Under the pieces are notes generated by a model. The model worked only from the letters and a program-made list of their open reading frames with translations. It did not search any database and was not told where the DNA came from. Source: Chloracidobacterium sp. (GTDB taxonomy: Bacteria > Acidobacteriota > Blastocatellia > Pyrinomonadales > Pyrinomonadaceae). From it: a stretch of DNA of 64,000 bases. The stretch is from positions 992,001 through 1,056,000 of the forward strand of contig JADJJY010000001.1 in the NCBI GenBank assembly GCA_016706275.1. Reading direction: 5' to 3'. Below, piece after piece: positions 25,770 through 33,355 of the stretch; position 1 is the stretch's first letter, and each line of letters starts with the position of its first letter. A program made the translations under genes and the position numbers.

Positions 25770-28700
25770 ATGATGTCCAGAATCGTATCGGCCTGTGCCG
25801 CGCTCGGCTTGTTGCTGTTGATTGCTATGGGTAGCGCGCAGGAGCGAAAAGACGAACCGACACCCAAGCGACTCGGAGCAGGCGATCATACTCGCACGAT
25901 CAAAGTTGGAGATGTCGAGCGGCGTTACACCGTGCACATCCCCAAGGGCTACGATGACAAGAATGGCGTGCCGGTCATCGTCGTCTTTCACGGTGGCGGC
26001 GGAAATCCCTCGAGCATGGCCCGTCTCGCGGGCATGAATGTGAAGTCAGAAGAGGCCGGGTTCATCGTCGTCTATCCGTATGGCAGCGGACTCGATCCCG
26101 ATCGCGGGCTGACCTTCAACGGCGGTGGCTGCTGCGGCTACGCCATGCAAAAGAAGATTGATGATGTCGGCTTCACCCGCGCGGTGTTGGACGATTTGGC
26201 GAAGGTCGCAAACGTGGACACCAACCGTGTCTTCGCCACCGGCCTCTCCAATGGCGGCATCATGGCGCATTACGTCGCGTCGGAGTTGTCCGATCGCATC
26301 GCTGCCATCGCCCCGGTCGGCGGCCCGCTGATGATGGAAACGCCCCGCAACAAACGCCCAGTGTCGGTCATGCACTTCCATGGAACCGCGGACGAATTTG
26401 CACCATTCAAGGGAGGCTTCGGGAAGGGATTCCTCGGGCGGAATGGCATAACGAAGTTCCGATCAGTGGATCACACGATTCAAACATGGGTGAAGGAAAA
26501 TCGCTGCACGAATGAACCCGAGATCACCGCGTTGCCGGACAAGGCCGACGACGGCATGAAATGCACTCGAAAAACGTGGAGCGGCTGCAGGGACGGCAGC
26601 GAAGTCGTGCTCATCGAAATCGAGAATGGCGGCCACACCTGGCCTGGCAACGAACCCACCGTGGCCATGCTTGGCAAATCGACAAAGGATATCTCAGCCA
26701 ATGATTTGATGTGGGAGTTTTTCCAGAAGCATCCGATGAAGTCGGTGGCCGCACCGATGCCGGCATCGGACATTGCGCCGGGCAAGTTGAAGGAGCTTCC
26801 GGACAGCGACGCCACGCGTGACGCGGCGGGTACCGGGCAGATGTTTGAGGCGATTCATGTTCCGGGCTTAACGGATTTTCGCGAAGGGTTGAATGGATTC
26901 GCACTCGGCGATTTCGACAAAAATGGTTACCTCGACATTCTGACTGTCACCACGGAGCCCTTCGCCCTCGACGCGACGTGGGGCGATGAAACGGGTGGCG
27001 TCAAACGCACCCGCAATCCGAAGGACAAGCTGCGGTTGCTTCTCAACTTCGGCGGCTTCCGGCTCAAGTCGCAGGCCGTGACGCTCACGGGGTCGGCGGC
27101 CACTCCCGACGACCTCAGTCAGGGCTGGCGCGGCGGGCAGGTGCCGGCGCTCGCCGATTTCAATGGCGACGGGTTTCTCGACATCTTCATCACGCGGCAA
27201 GCGCCCATGAGCAATGGAAAGATCCGCGAGGGTTCCAAGCCGATCGGCTGCAGTCTGTTTCTGAGCGATGGTGGCTTCGACCGGTTCCGCGATGTCTCCG
27301 TCGAATACGGGGCGCTCAATGAACTCGCTTACAACCGGCAGGTCAGTCTCGGTGATGTGAATCGAGATGGCTTCATCGACATCGCGCTCGGCGCGGACAA
27401 TGTCGTGAATGCCTTCGAGGGACTGCCGAAGTCGGCGCTGTTCGTCTTCCAGCCAAAGGATGGCAAGTTTGTGGGCGGGAAGTTCGCCGATATCAGCGGC
27501 ACGGACCTCATCCCAGACTTCGGCGGCTTTTACCACGACAGTGCCAAGGACAAAGCCGGACCGAATCTCGCGCTGCGTGACATCGACAACGACGGCGACC
27601 TGGACCTGATTCAAAGCACCCACGTGCTGCTTGTTTTCTCGCAGCCTCCGACGTTGCCTTACTCACCAGCGGAGTATCGGCATGGCATTTTCAACTGGCA
27701 AAATCTTCTCGCTGAGACGGGACGGTTGCAGTTCGAGAAAGTCACGGGCAACGGCTTCGCTTCCGAGGCACGGCTGCGCTACAACCGCGAGGCGGAGCGG
27801 CTCGTGCCGATGACGGAATCGCGGGCGCCAGGCCTGCCGTATCTCGTCTTTGGCGACGTCAACAACGATGGGTTGCTCGACGCGCTGGCCGTCGGCGGTG
27901 GCGACCCATTCAATCGGCCCGCGACGGAGGATGTCGGCGCGCGGTTCTGGTATAACCGGGGCGGCTTTCGTTTCGAGGAAGCGACTGCAAAGTCCGGGCT
28001 GGGGCCGCTCAATCAGAGCTACCGCGAGTGGTTTGCATTCTTAGATGCTGCACCGAGCGCGGCCGTGAAGACCTTCAACCCGGCAGCACGGAAGATTCGT
28101 TCGCAGCCTGGATTGACGCCGAAGAACCCGCTCGACAACCGGCCCTCGTATTCCGATGCCGTCTTTGGCGACTTCAACAACGACGGCTGGCTCGATGTCG
28201 TCGCGTTCGACCGGCTGGAGTCGCAGGCGATTGAAACCCGCTCGTTCCTGTTTCTGAATCGCGGCGATGGGACGTTCGAGCCGCAGCCAACCACCATCTC
28301 CGGGCTCAACGGAACGGGCATCTGCGGCGCGGCGACCGACCTCAACAACGACGGCCTGCTCGATTTGATTGTCGCCGCCGACCCCGACAACACGGGAAAA
28401 GCCAGCGACCCGCGCCGCTACGAAAGCATGGTCTTCATGAACGCCGGCCTGCATGGCGCCCGGGAGAACCACTGGCTGCGATTGCGTTTCTCCGGCATCA
28501 CCCACGCTCGGCTTCTGGGTGCTCGCATTGACGTCTTCGAGCCGGGCACCAAGAAGCGATTGGGCACGCGCGGGATCTACTCCAACCAGAGCTACAAATC
28601 GGGCAGCTCACTGGAAGCTCACTTTGGACTCGGCAAGGCAAGGAGGGTTGACGTGTCGGTGCATTTGCTCGGGGGCGAAAATTTCACCGTGAAAAATGTC

Positions 28701-28808
28701 CAAGGCGATCGCTACCTGGACTTGAATGTGGCGGAGCGAGACGTTCGCGAGGTCGCGGTCATCAAGGTTGAAAACGGTGCTGACACTAAGAATTCCATCA
28801 AGCGCTGA
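25770..28808 (+). CDS. Exported polyhydroxybutyrate depolymerase-like hydrolase fused to FG-GAP repeats and a UnbV/ASPIC domain
   Basis: A protein of about 1012 residues. The ATG at 25770 (or 25773) follows GGAGG; an earlier ATG at 25752 is possible but has no site. After a signal peptide (ACAALGLLLLIAMGSA) comes an LpqC/PHB-depolymerase-like alpha/beta hydrolase: oxyanion region VVFHGGGGNPSSMA, nucleophile Ser in GLSNGGIMAHY, Asp in HFHGTADEFAPF and His in GGHTWPGN. From about residue 365 there are FG-GAP/VCBS units with DxDxDG-type calcium loops (GDFDKNGYLDILT, GDVNRDGFIDIAL, RDIDNDGDLDLIQ, GDVNNDGLLDALA, DFNNDGWLDVVAF). The end has an ASPIC/UnbV-like module (HWLRLRFSG, GARIDVFEPGTKKRLGTRGIYSNQSYKSGSS). 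Its wording and codon use look more like Planctomycetes/Verrucomicrobia than its neighbours, and an attC-like site follows. The substrate is unknown. Confidence 0.8.
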   Translation: MMSRIVSACAALGLLLLIAMGSAQERKDEPTPKRLGAGDHTRTIKVGDVERRYTVHIPKGYDDKNGVPVIVVFHGGGGNPSSMARLAGMNVKSEEAGFIVVYPYGSGLDPDRGLTFNGGGCCGYAMQKKIDDVGFTRAVLDDLAKVANVDTNRVFATGLSNGGIMAHYVASELSDRIAAIAPVGGPLMMETPRNKRPVSVMHFHGTADEFAPFKGGFGKGFLGRNGITKFRSVDHTIQTWVKENRCTNEPEITALPDKADDGMKCTRKTWSGCRDGSEVVLIEIENGGHTWPGNEPTVAMLGKSTKDISANDLMWEFFQKHPMKSVAAPMPASDIAPGKLKELPDSDATRDAAGTGQMFEAIHVPGLTDFREGLNGFALGDFDKNGYLDILTVTTEPFALDATWGDETGGVKRTRNPKDKLRLLLNFGGFRLKSQAVTLTGSAATPDDLSQGWRGGQVPALADFNGDGFLDIFITRQAPMSNGKIREGSKPIGCSLFLSDGGFDRFRDVSVEYGALNELAYNRQVSLGDVNRDGFIDIALGADNVVNAFEGLPKSALFVFQPKDGKFVGGKFADISGTDLIPDFGGFYHDSAKDKAGPNLALRDIDNDGDLDLIQSTHVLLVFSQPPTLPYSPAEYRHGIFNWQNLLAETGRLQFEKVTGNGFASEARLRYNREAERLVPMTESRAPGLPYLVFGDVNNDGLLDALAVGGGDPFNRPATEDVGARFWYNRGGFRFEEATAKSGLGPLNQSYREWFAFLDAAPSAAVKTFNPAARKIRSQPGLTPKNPLDNRPSYSDAVFGDFNNDGWLDVVAFDRLESQAIETRSFLFLNRGDGTFEPQPTTISGLNGTGICGAATDLNNDGLLDLIVAADPDNTGKASDPRRYESMVFMNAGLHGARENHWLRLRFSGITHARLLGARIDVFEPGTKKRLGTRGIYSNQSYKSGSSLEAHFGLGKARRVDVSVHLLGGENFTVKNVQGDRYLDLNVAERDVREVAVIKVENGADTKNSIKR

Positions 28809-28816
28809 GAAGACAG

Positions 28817-28912
28817 GCCGAACCAGTTGCTGCAGCAGACGGCGGGGCCTGATTCGTTTTCGTGGACCATAGCTCACCGGTGCCCCGCCGCTGCTGAGCT
28901 TGGTCGTTAGGC
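28817..28912 (+). repeat. attC-like integron recombination site
   Basis: A 96-base imperfect palindrome starts 8 bases after the hydrolase stop. The left arm is GCCGAAC-CA, then GCTGCAGCAG and CGGCGGGGC. The right arm is GCCCCGCCG, CTGCTGAGC, then TGGTC and GTTAGGC. The right end fits the R' core GTTRRRY exactly; the left end deviates from RYYYAAC at one position. Arms are interrupted by unpaired extra bases on one side and have a loop of about 33 bases, as in attC sites. Orientation (gene first, R' distal) is that of an integron cassette. Confidence 0.6.
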
Positions 28913-29028
28913 GTCGCGAAAAGCTGCAGAGTATCAATGCCTTTGGAAAAATTAGCGTGATGGCTGTCGGCCCAAAGTGGTAGTATTTGCGATGCACTTA
29001 AATGAATTGATTGTTCACGGGGGAGGCT

Positions 29029-29193
29029 ATGAGAGGGATAAAACTCGGTACCAACTTCACAGTGTTTTTGCTTTTCTTTGGAGTTGCCACACTTGAGGCA
29101 TTTCAGACACAGAACTGGCTGAAAGCTGCATTCTGGTTGGCAATTGGCATTGTGTTCTTGGTAGCAGATAATTTAAAAAAGAAGGGGGAGTAA
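29029..29193 (+). CDS. Small membrane protein, possible cassette gene
   Basis: A 54-residue protein from the ATG at 29029 with GGGGGAGG just upstream. It has two short hydrophobic helices (FTVFLLFFGVATLEAF; AAFWLAIGIVFLVADNL) and a basic end KKKGE. No family is recognised. It lies between GTTAGGC (28906) and GCCTAAC (29301), so it has the layout of a one-gene integron cassette. Small membrane proteins of unknown function are common cassette cargo. Confidence 0.55.
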   Translation: MRGIKLGTNFTVFLLFFGVATLEAFQTQNWLKAAFWLAIGIVFLVADNLKKKGE

Positions 29194-29300
29194 GCAATAG
29201 TTGAGTCTGAATTGGCCTAATGCCTGAAAGTGAGCCATTGCCTTGAGACAGGCAAAAACTCTTTGTTTACGGAAGAGAAAAGCATAACCGAAAGACCGCC

Positions 29301-29307
29301 GCCTAAC
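29301..29307 (+). repeat. attC-like R'' core box (half site)
   Basis: GCCTAACAATTC fits the left end of an attC site (RYYYAAC) and lies 107 bases after the small membrane protein gene. No matching GTTRRRY partner is found in the following 150 bases, so the site is either broken or chance. Confidence 0.35.
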
Positions 29308-29434
29308 AATTCACATGAAAAGGAGCGGTGTCTGACGTGCGATTTGCGTCGGCTTCATTCTGCGCTTGACCTCAAATCCATTTTTGTCCTAAAGTCTGGC
29401 GCCAAAAGCCCGCCAGTGTTGATCATGCGGATCT

Positions 29435-29471
29435 TTCGCGAAATGACGTATTTTTCCGATTTTGCGGATTT
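29435..29471 (+). repeat. Inverted repeat, left copy
   Basis: This matches the reverse complement of 29864-29900 with about five differences, sharing GACGTATTTT and CCGATTTTGCGGATTT. The pair brackets about 390 bases of hairpins. Confidence 0.75.
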
Positions 29472-29474
29472 TGC

Positions 29475-29523
29475 TGGTCCACCTTGGTCCACCCTGGTCC
29501 ACCCGGTCCGCACCGGACCAAAA
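29475..29523. repeat. GGTCCA-family intergenic repeat, copy 3
   Basis: Three TGGTCCACC-type words are followed by CGGTCCGCACCGGACCA. Same organisation as the copies at 11600 and 13120. Confidence 0.8.
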
Positions 29524-29592
29524 GGACCAGCTTCGACAGTTGCCTACTTCGACAGCCGCCTAATTACTAAGTCGGCGGAGCCGACGGCATAG

Positions 29593-29660
29593 TTGTAGCC
29601 CACAGTGCGAACTGTGGGTAAGAACATCCCCCAAAATATGAGCCGTTGGAAACGGCGGCA
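29593..29660 (+). repeat. REP-like double hairpin, copy 1
   Basis: GTAGCCCACAGTGCGAACTG hairpin (29599-29618) is followed by a GCCGTTGGAAACGGC hairpin (29642-29656) and GGCATAACCG. A related, inverted set lies at 29747-29815. Confidence 0.65.
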
Positions 29661-29746
29661 TAACCGAAAGAGAACCACCCCGTCTGCGAAACGCATCCAC
29701 CCCTCCTTCGTAAGGCGGGGAGCTTTATGCCACCGTCTTCGACGGT

Positions 29747-29815
29747 TTAGACACGCCGATCTTTACCGACATCTTGCGATGTGGGCTATAAATACATCGC
29801 CGTTTCCAACGGCTT
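29747..29815 (-). repeat. REP-like double hairpin, copy 2 (inverted)
   Basis: On the minus strand it reads GCCGTTGGAAACGGC, then TATAGCCCACATCGCAAGAT, the same two modules in swapped order relative to copy 1. Confidence 0.6.
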
Positions 29816-29863
29816 TTTCGTTGCCATCTGTCAGGGCGGAAACGGGTCAGCCTCCGATCAATT

Positions 29864-29900
29864 AAATCCGCAAAATCGGCAAAATACGTCAAAGCGCGAA
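29864..29900 (-). repeat. Inverted repeat, right copy
   Basis: Partner of 29435-29471 in opposite orientation. Confidence 0.75.
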
Positions 29901-30148
29901 AAGTGGCATTTAGATACGTTACGATCTTTGGTAACGTAAGGCGGGATATTTGAAAATTTAAGAATTTGGACAAGGGAAAGGCGTTGTGCGAAAAATTTGC
30001 TTTTTCGCAAAAATATCGCCGTAAGTGATTGCAAAGACTGGTACTTATTTGTCCCAGACTGCTCTGGGACAACGCGGGACATGGGACAGGCTGCCTCTTC
30101 TCTTAATTCTGACTGCTGACAACCGACAACCGGCTACTGACAACTGCC

Positions 30149-31015
30149 TTACGGCTTGAGGCCGGCGTCTTGTTCGCGGCCGATGGCCTCAAGATGTTTG
30201 ACTATTTTGTCGATAAGCCAGTTGGGGGTGGACGCACCGGCGGTGACGCCGACGGTTTTGACTCCGTCGAGGTCGGCGGGGTTGATCTCTTCTTCGGTTT
30301 CGATGAGAAAGCTCTTTTCGCACTGCTCTTTGCACACCCCGAGCAGCTTGACGCTGTTTGACGAGTGGCGGCCGCCGATGATGTAAAACGCATCGACCAT
30401 ACCGGCGAGTGCACGGGCCGCTTCCTGACGGTCTTTGGTCGCGGAGCAGATGGTGTTGATGATCTGGACGTTGTCATCGGTCTTTGCACGCACGGCCTCG
30501 GCGGTGTCAAAGAAAGTTTTGACCTTGATGGTCGTCTGCGACACGACGAGCGGATTGCGAAGCCTCGGTAAACCGGCAACTTCGGTCTCGTCTTTGATGA
30601 TAAAGGCGTGATTGGGCGCGTAGCCTTTGACGCCGATCATCTCGGGATGGTCGGGGCTGCCGACGACGATGACATGACGGTCCTCAGCGGCCGCGCGGGC
30701 CGCGAGTTTTTGAACTCGGGTGACGAACGGGCACGTGGCATCGACGACCTTAGCCGCGAGAGCCTCAAGCTCTTTCTGCACCTCGGGCGTCACTCCGTGG
30801 GCACGAATGACCGCCGTTTCAAGCCGTCCGATCTGGATCGGATCGCTGATCGTCGTGACACCTTCGTGAGCGAGACGCTGCATTTCCTGCTCGTTATGGA
30901 TCAGCGGGCCGAGTGCGCGGACGGTGTCGCCGGCGCTGACCGCCTCTTCGACCATCTCGACGGCACGCTCGACGCCAAAACAAAACCCGTATTCATTTGC
31001 TAACAGTACTTGCAT
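30149..31015 (-). CDS. ispH: 4-hydroxy-3-methylbut-2-enyl diphosphate reductase
   Basis: A 288-residue IspH/LytB, the last enzyme of the MEP isoprenoid pathway, which reduces HMBPP to IPP and DMAPP with a [4Fe-4S] cluster. The three cluster cysteines are visible: YGFCFGVERA near the N-terminus, VDATCPFVTRV and INTICSATKDRQEA. Other motifs are the His in LGPLIHNEQ, VIRAHGV, and the substrate-binding GGRHSSNSVKL. Length and start (MQVLLANEYGFCFGV) are typical. It appears to be transcribed alone. Confidence 0.96.
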   Translation of the reverse strand: MQVLLANEYGFCFGVERAVEMVEEAVSAGDTVRALGPLIHNEQEMQRLAHEGVTTISDPIQIGRLETAVIRAHGVTPEVQKELEALAAKVVDATCPFVTRVQKLAARAAAEDRHVIVVGSPDHPEMIGVKGYAPNHAFIIKDETEVAGLPRLRNPLVVSQTTIKVKTFFDTAEAVRAKTDDNVQIINTICSATKDRQEAARALAGMVDAFYIIGGRHSSNSVKLLGVCKEQCEKSFLIETEEEINPADLDGVKTVGVTAGASTPNWLIDKIVKHLEAIGREQDAGLKP

Positions 31016-31076
31016 TTTTATCAGACTTTAACTAATTTGCTATTTACGCCTCCGTAATACAATAACATTTTAACAA

Positions 31077-31958
31077 ATGGAAAATGGAAACGAAACCGCA
31101 TCCCGGTATTGCCGGTTCTTGAACGAAGATTATTTCCCGCAACTGTATGAGACGTTCACCGAAGCGTTTTCCGACTACGTCTATCCATTTGCCCTGACCG
31201 AGACCCAGTTTCGTAACCACATTGCTTTGAACGCAGTAGATCTCGACCAGACAGTTGGGTGCATTGACAACGGCAAACTCGTCGGTTTTTCGCTAAACGG
31301 GTTTGGTTTGTGGGACGGCAAAGAGACCGTGTATGACGCCGGCACAGGCGTGATGCCTTCGTTTCGCCGTCAGGGCGTTGGCGACGCGATGTTTGAGATG
31401 ATGATCCCGGTCTTTCAGGAAAAGGGTATCAAGCAATGCCTGCTCGAGGTTATAAAGGGCAACGACGGAGCGATAGATCTTTACAAAAAGTTAGGATTTA
31501 ATACGACCCGCGAACTGGCGTTATTACAATGTGACGGCGAGGTGAGATCGGAGTACGAACCGGCGCCCGATGTCGAGATACACGAGATCACTGAGCCGGA
31601 TTGGGCTCTGCTTTCGACATTCTGGGACGGCAACCCGTCGTGGCAAAATTCGATCGATGCGGTGACGCGGAGCTTTGCAATGAAAAAGATCGCCGGGGCG
31701 TTCACCGACGGACGCTGTGTCGGATATGTAGTGTATTCGTCCAAGTTTGGCCGCATCGCCCAGATGGCGGTGTCATTTAATTACCGCAATCGCGGTGTGG
31801 GCACGATGCTCCTTCAAAAAGTGCAGAGCGACACTGCACCGGGCTATTCGCTGCAGATCATTAACGTCGATAAGGGGCTGTCAGCAGCAGTGAGCTTTTT
31901 TGCCGAGCGCGGATTTTACGAGCGTCTGAGCCAGTACGAGATGCTGCTGAAATTCTAG
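31077..31958 (+). CDS. GNAT-family N-acetyltransferase with two GNAT domains
   Basis: A 293-residue protein. The first GNAT domain (about 10-145) is complete, with the acetyl-CoA loop GVMPSFRRQGVGDAMFEMM and the GNDGAIDLYKKLGF motif. The second (about 165-293) is shorter, with VSFNYRNRGVGTMLLQKV and the tail VSFFAERGFYERLSQYEMLL. Such tandem GNAT proteins acetylate small amines or peptides; no substrate can be named. The start at 31077 is just upstream of a second possible ATG. It is convergent with the helicase-like gene, with no base between their stop codons. Confidence 0.85.
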   Translation: MENGNETASRYCRFLNEDYFPQLYETFTEAFSDYVYPFALTETQFRNHIALNAVDLDQTVGCIDNGKLVGFSLNGFGLWDGKETVYDAGTGVMPSFRRQGVGDAMFEMMIPVFQEKGIKQCLLEVIKGNDGAIDLYKKLGFNTTRELALLQCDGEVRSEYEPAPDVEIHEITEPDWALLSTFWDGNPSWQNSIDAVTRSFAMKKIAGAFTDGRCVGYVVYSSKFGRIAQMAVSFNYRNRGVGTMLLQKVQSDTAPGYSLQIINVDKGLSAAVSFFAERGFYERLSQYEMLLKF

Positions 31959-33302
31959 TTAGCGAACGGGTTCGCGCAAGATTATGTCCGCAGCAGCAGA
32001 TGCGATCGCGGCGGCTTTGGGGTTTGAGTCGCGTAGATTTGATAGCTGACGCAGAGCCTCGCCTGTCCGCGACAGTAGCCGGACGAGGTCGCCCTCTTCG
32101 GCACGGGTACGGTCGACGAGCTCGTCCCACTCCATCCCCGCGGTCCAGCGTTCGGCGGCAGACGCGGCAGAATAATTGATCTCTTCGGTCGGCTCAACGC
32201 CGTTTTTCCACTCGATATTAGACACAGCAACCACGAGATCTTCGAAATTACCGAGGATATCGGTCATCGCCCGCGAAGCCCGCATCTCGCCATAGCTGCG
32301 GTCGGCGTCCGCCGCGACCGACGCCATCAGCCCGGCAGCTTCGGATGTTTTGAGGTTGTCGAACGTGCCTTGTTTCAAAGCCTCGCCGACAAGCAGCGGC
32401 CGGTCGATACGCAGATCGGCGAGCCATTTGCCGTCATCCGTTACAGTCTCGGAACTGCTATCGATGTAGCCAAAGTGATCGAGCACCGCGGCACGGCGTT
32501 CGAACGGTTCCCAAATGCGGTCGCTCAACATCTCGGCTCCATCCGCCTGACGGCTGTCCGCACTTTGTCGGCGGCTCTGGCGAAAGGCAAAGCTTTTTTC
32601 TGCGATCTCGCGAACTTGCTCAAAATTGCCAAACGCGTCGAGCAAATTTAGCAGACTTGTATAGGTCGCCCGAAAGCGGCTCTCAAGTGCGTCAGGCGGA
32701 GCTTTTAACAGCTCGGCGATCTTCTTAGGGTTTTGAAACTGTCCCGGAGCAAGCACGACAAAACCGACATTATCCCGTCCTCGACGCCCCGCACGTCCCG
32801 TCATTTGTTGCAGTTCGCTCGCCGTCAAGGCACGCCAGCCGTCGTTTCCGCGAGTGTCGGCGTTGCTTATAACGACTGTGCGAGCGGGAAAATCGACACC
32901 CGCCGCAACGGTCGAGGTCGCGAAAAGCGCATTGAGCAAGCCGGCGGACATCATTTTTTCGATGAGCAATTTCCAGGATGGGATGTGTCCCGCGTGATGT
33001 GCGGCGACGCCGGCACGGACTATCAACGTCGCATGTTTGTGGTCAAGAACCTCGGGAAACTCGGCTGCAAAATTATCAAAGATCTCTTTTCGTTTCGCCT
33101 GCCGGTCTGATTCGACACGCTGCGATTTGTCGGCAGCGACCTCAGAAGCGGCCTCATCGCATTTTCGCCGGGTCGGGAGAAAGACGATCGCGGGCAATAG
33201 GTTAAAACCGCGCAAGGCAGTGATCAGTTTCGGCGGGGAAAGATCTGTCCTCGTCTGCTCCATAACGCAATAGTATAGCGGACAAAGTCTCGATGCGTTC
33301 AA
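31959..33302 (-). CDS. Ski2-like helicase C-terminal half, without a DEAD-box domain
   Basis: A protein of 447 residues (434 if it starts at the ATG at 33263). The N-terminus, IVFLPTRRKCDEAASEV, is the beginning of the second RecA domain. Motif V is ATSTVAAGVDFPARTVVI and motif VI is QMTGRAGRRGRD. A winged/ratchet-like helical tail with FRATYTSLLNLLDAF follows. This is the Ski2/Mtr4 superfamily arrangement, but motifs I (GKT) and II (DExH), which belong to the first RecA domain, are absent, and no room for them exists before the divergent amidase gene at 33356. It cannot be a helicase alone. Either a separate protein supplies the first domain, it is regulatory, or the gene is a remnant. Confidence 0.75.
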   Translation of the reverse strand: MNASRLCPLYYCVMEQTRTDLSPPKLITALRGFNLLPAIVFLPTRRKCDEAASEVAADKSQRVESDRQAKRKEIFDNFAAEFPEVLDHKHATLIVRAGVAAHHAGHIPSWKLLIEKMMSAGLLNALFATSTVAAGVDFPARTVVISNADTRGNDGWRALTASELQQMTGRAGRRGRDNVGFVVLAPGQFQNPKKIAELLKAPPDALESRFRATYTSLLNLLDAFGNFEQVREIAEKSFAFRQSRRQSADSRQADGAEMLSDRIWEPFERRAAVLDHFGYIDSSSETVTDDGKWLADLRIDRPLLVGEALKQGTFDNLKTSEAAGLMASVAADADRSYGEMRASRAMTDILGNFEDLVVAVSNIEWKNGVEPTEEINYSAASAAERWTAGMEWDELVDRTRAEEGDLVRLLSRTGEALRQLSNLRDSNPKAAAIASAAADIILREPVR

Positions 33303-33327
33303 ATGCCGGGCGTTTCTCTGATATAAT
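33298..33327 (+). promoter_or_regulatory. Promoter of the amidase gene
   Basis: TTCAAA (33298-33303) and a perfect TATAAT (33322-33327) are 18 bp apart. GGAGGG lies about 12 bases before the ATG at 33356. Confidence 0.55.
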
Positions 33328-33355
33328 CCGCATAAAAAGCGGAGGGAAAATATAG

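Larger units (their letters stand above)
29194..30148. other. Repeat-filled intergenic region
   Basis: No real gene is seen in 955 bases; open frames here only read through repeats. Contents are: the half site at 29301; an inverted pair of 37-base sequences at 29435-29471 and 29864-29900; the GGTCCA element at 29475-29523; and small hairpins CCCACAGT/ACTGTGGG (29599-29618), GCCGTT/AACGGC (29642-29656) and GCCGTT/AACGGC (29799-29813). The last 140 bases before ispH show no clear signal. Confidence 0.6.

Noticed and set aside
26868..27623. A 251-codon antisense frame inside the hydrolase/FG-GAP gene
   Set aside because: It mirrors the GAC/GGC-rich calcium loops of the real gene and has no ribosome binding site or domain.
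29230..30082. Several small open frames on both strands (Arg/Trp/Thr-rich)
   Set aside because: They read through REP-like hairpins and the GGTCCA repeat; none has a start site or a family.
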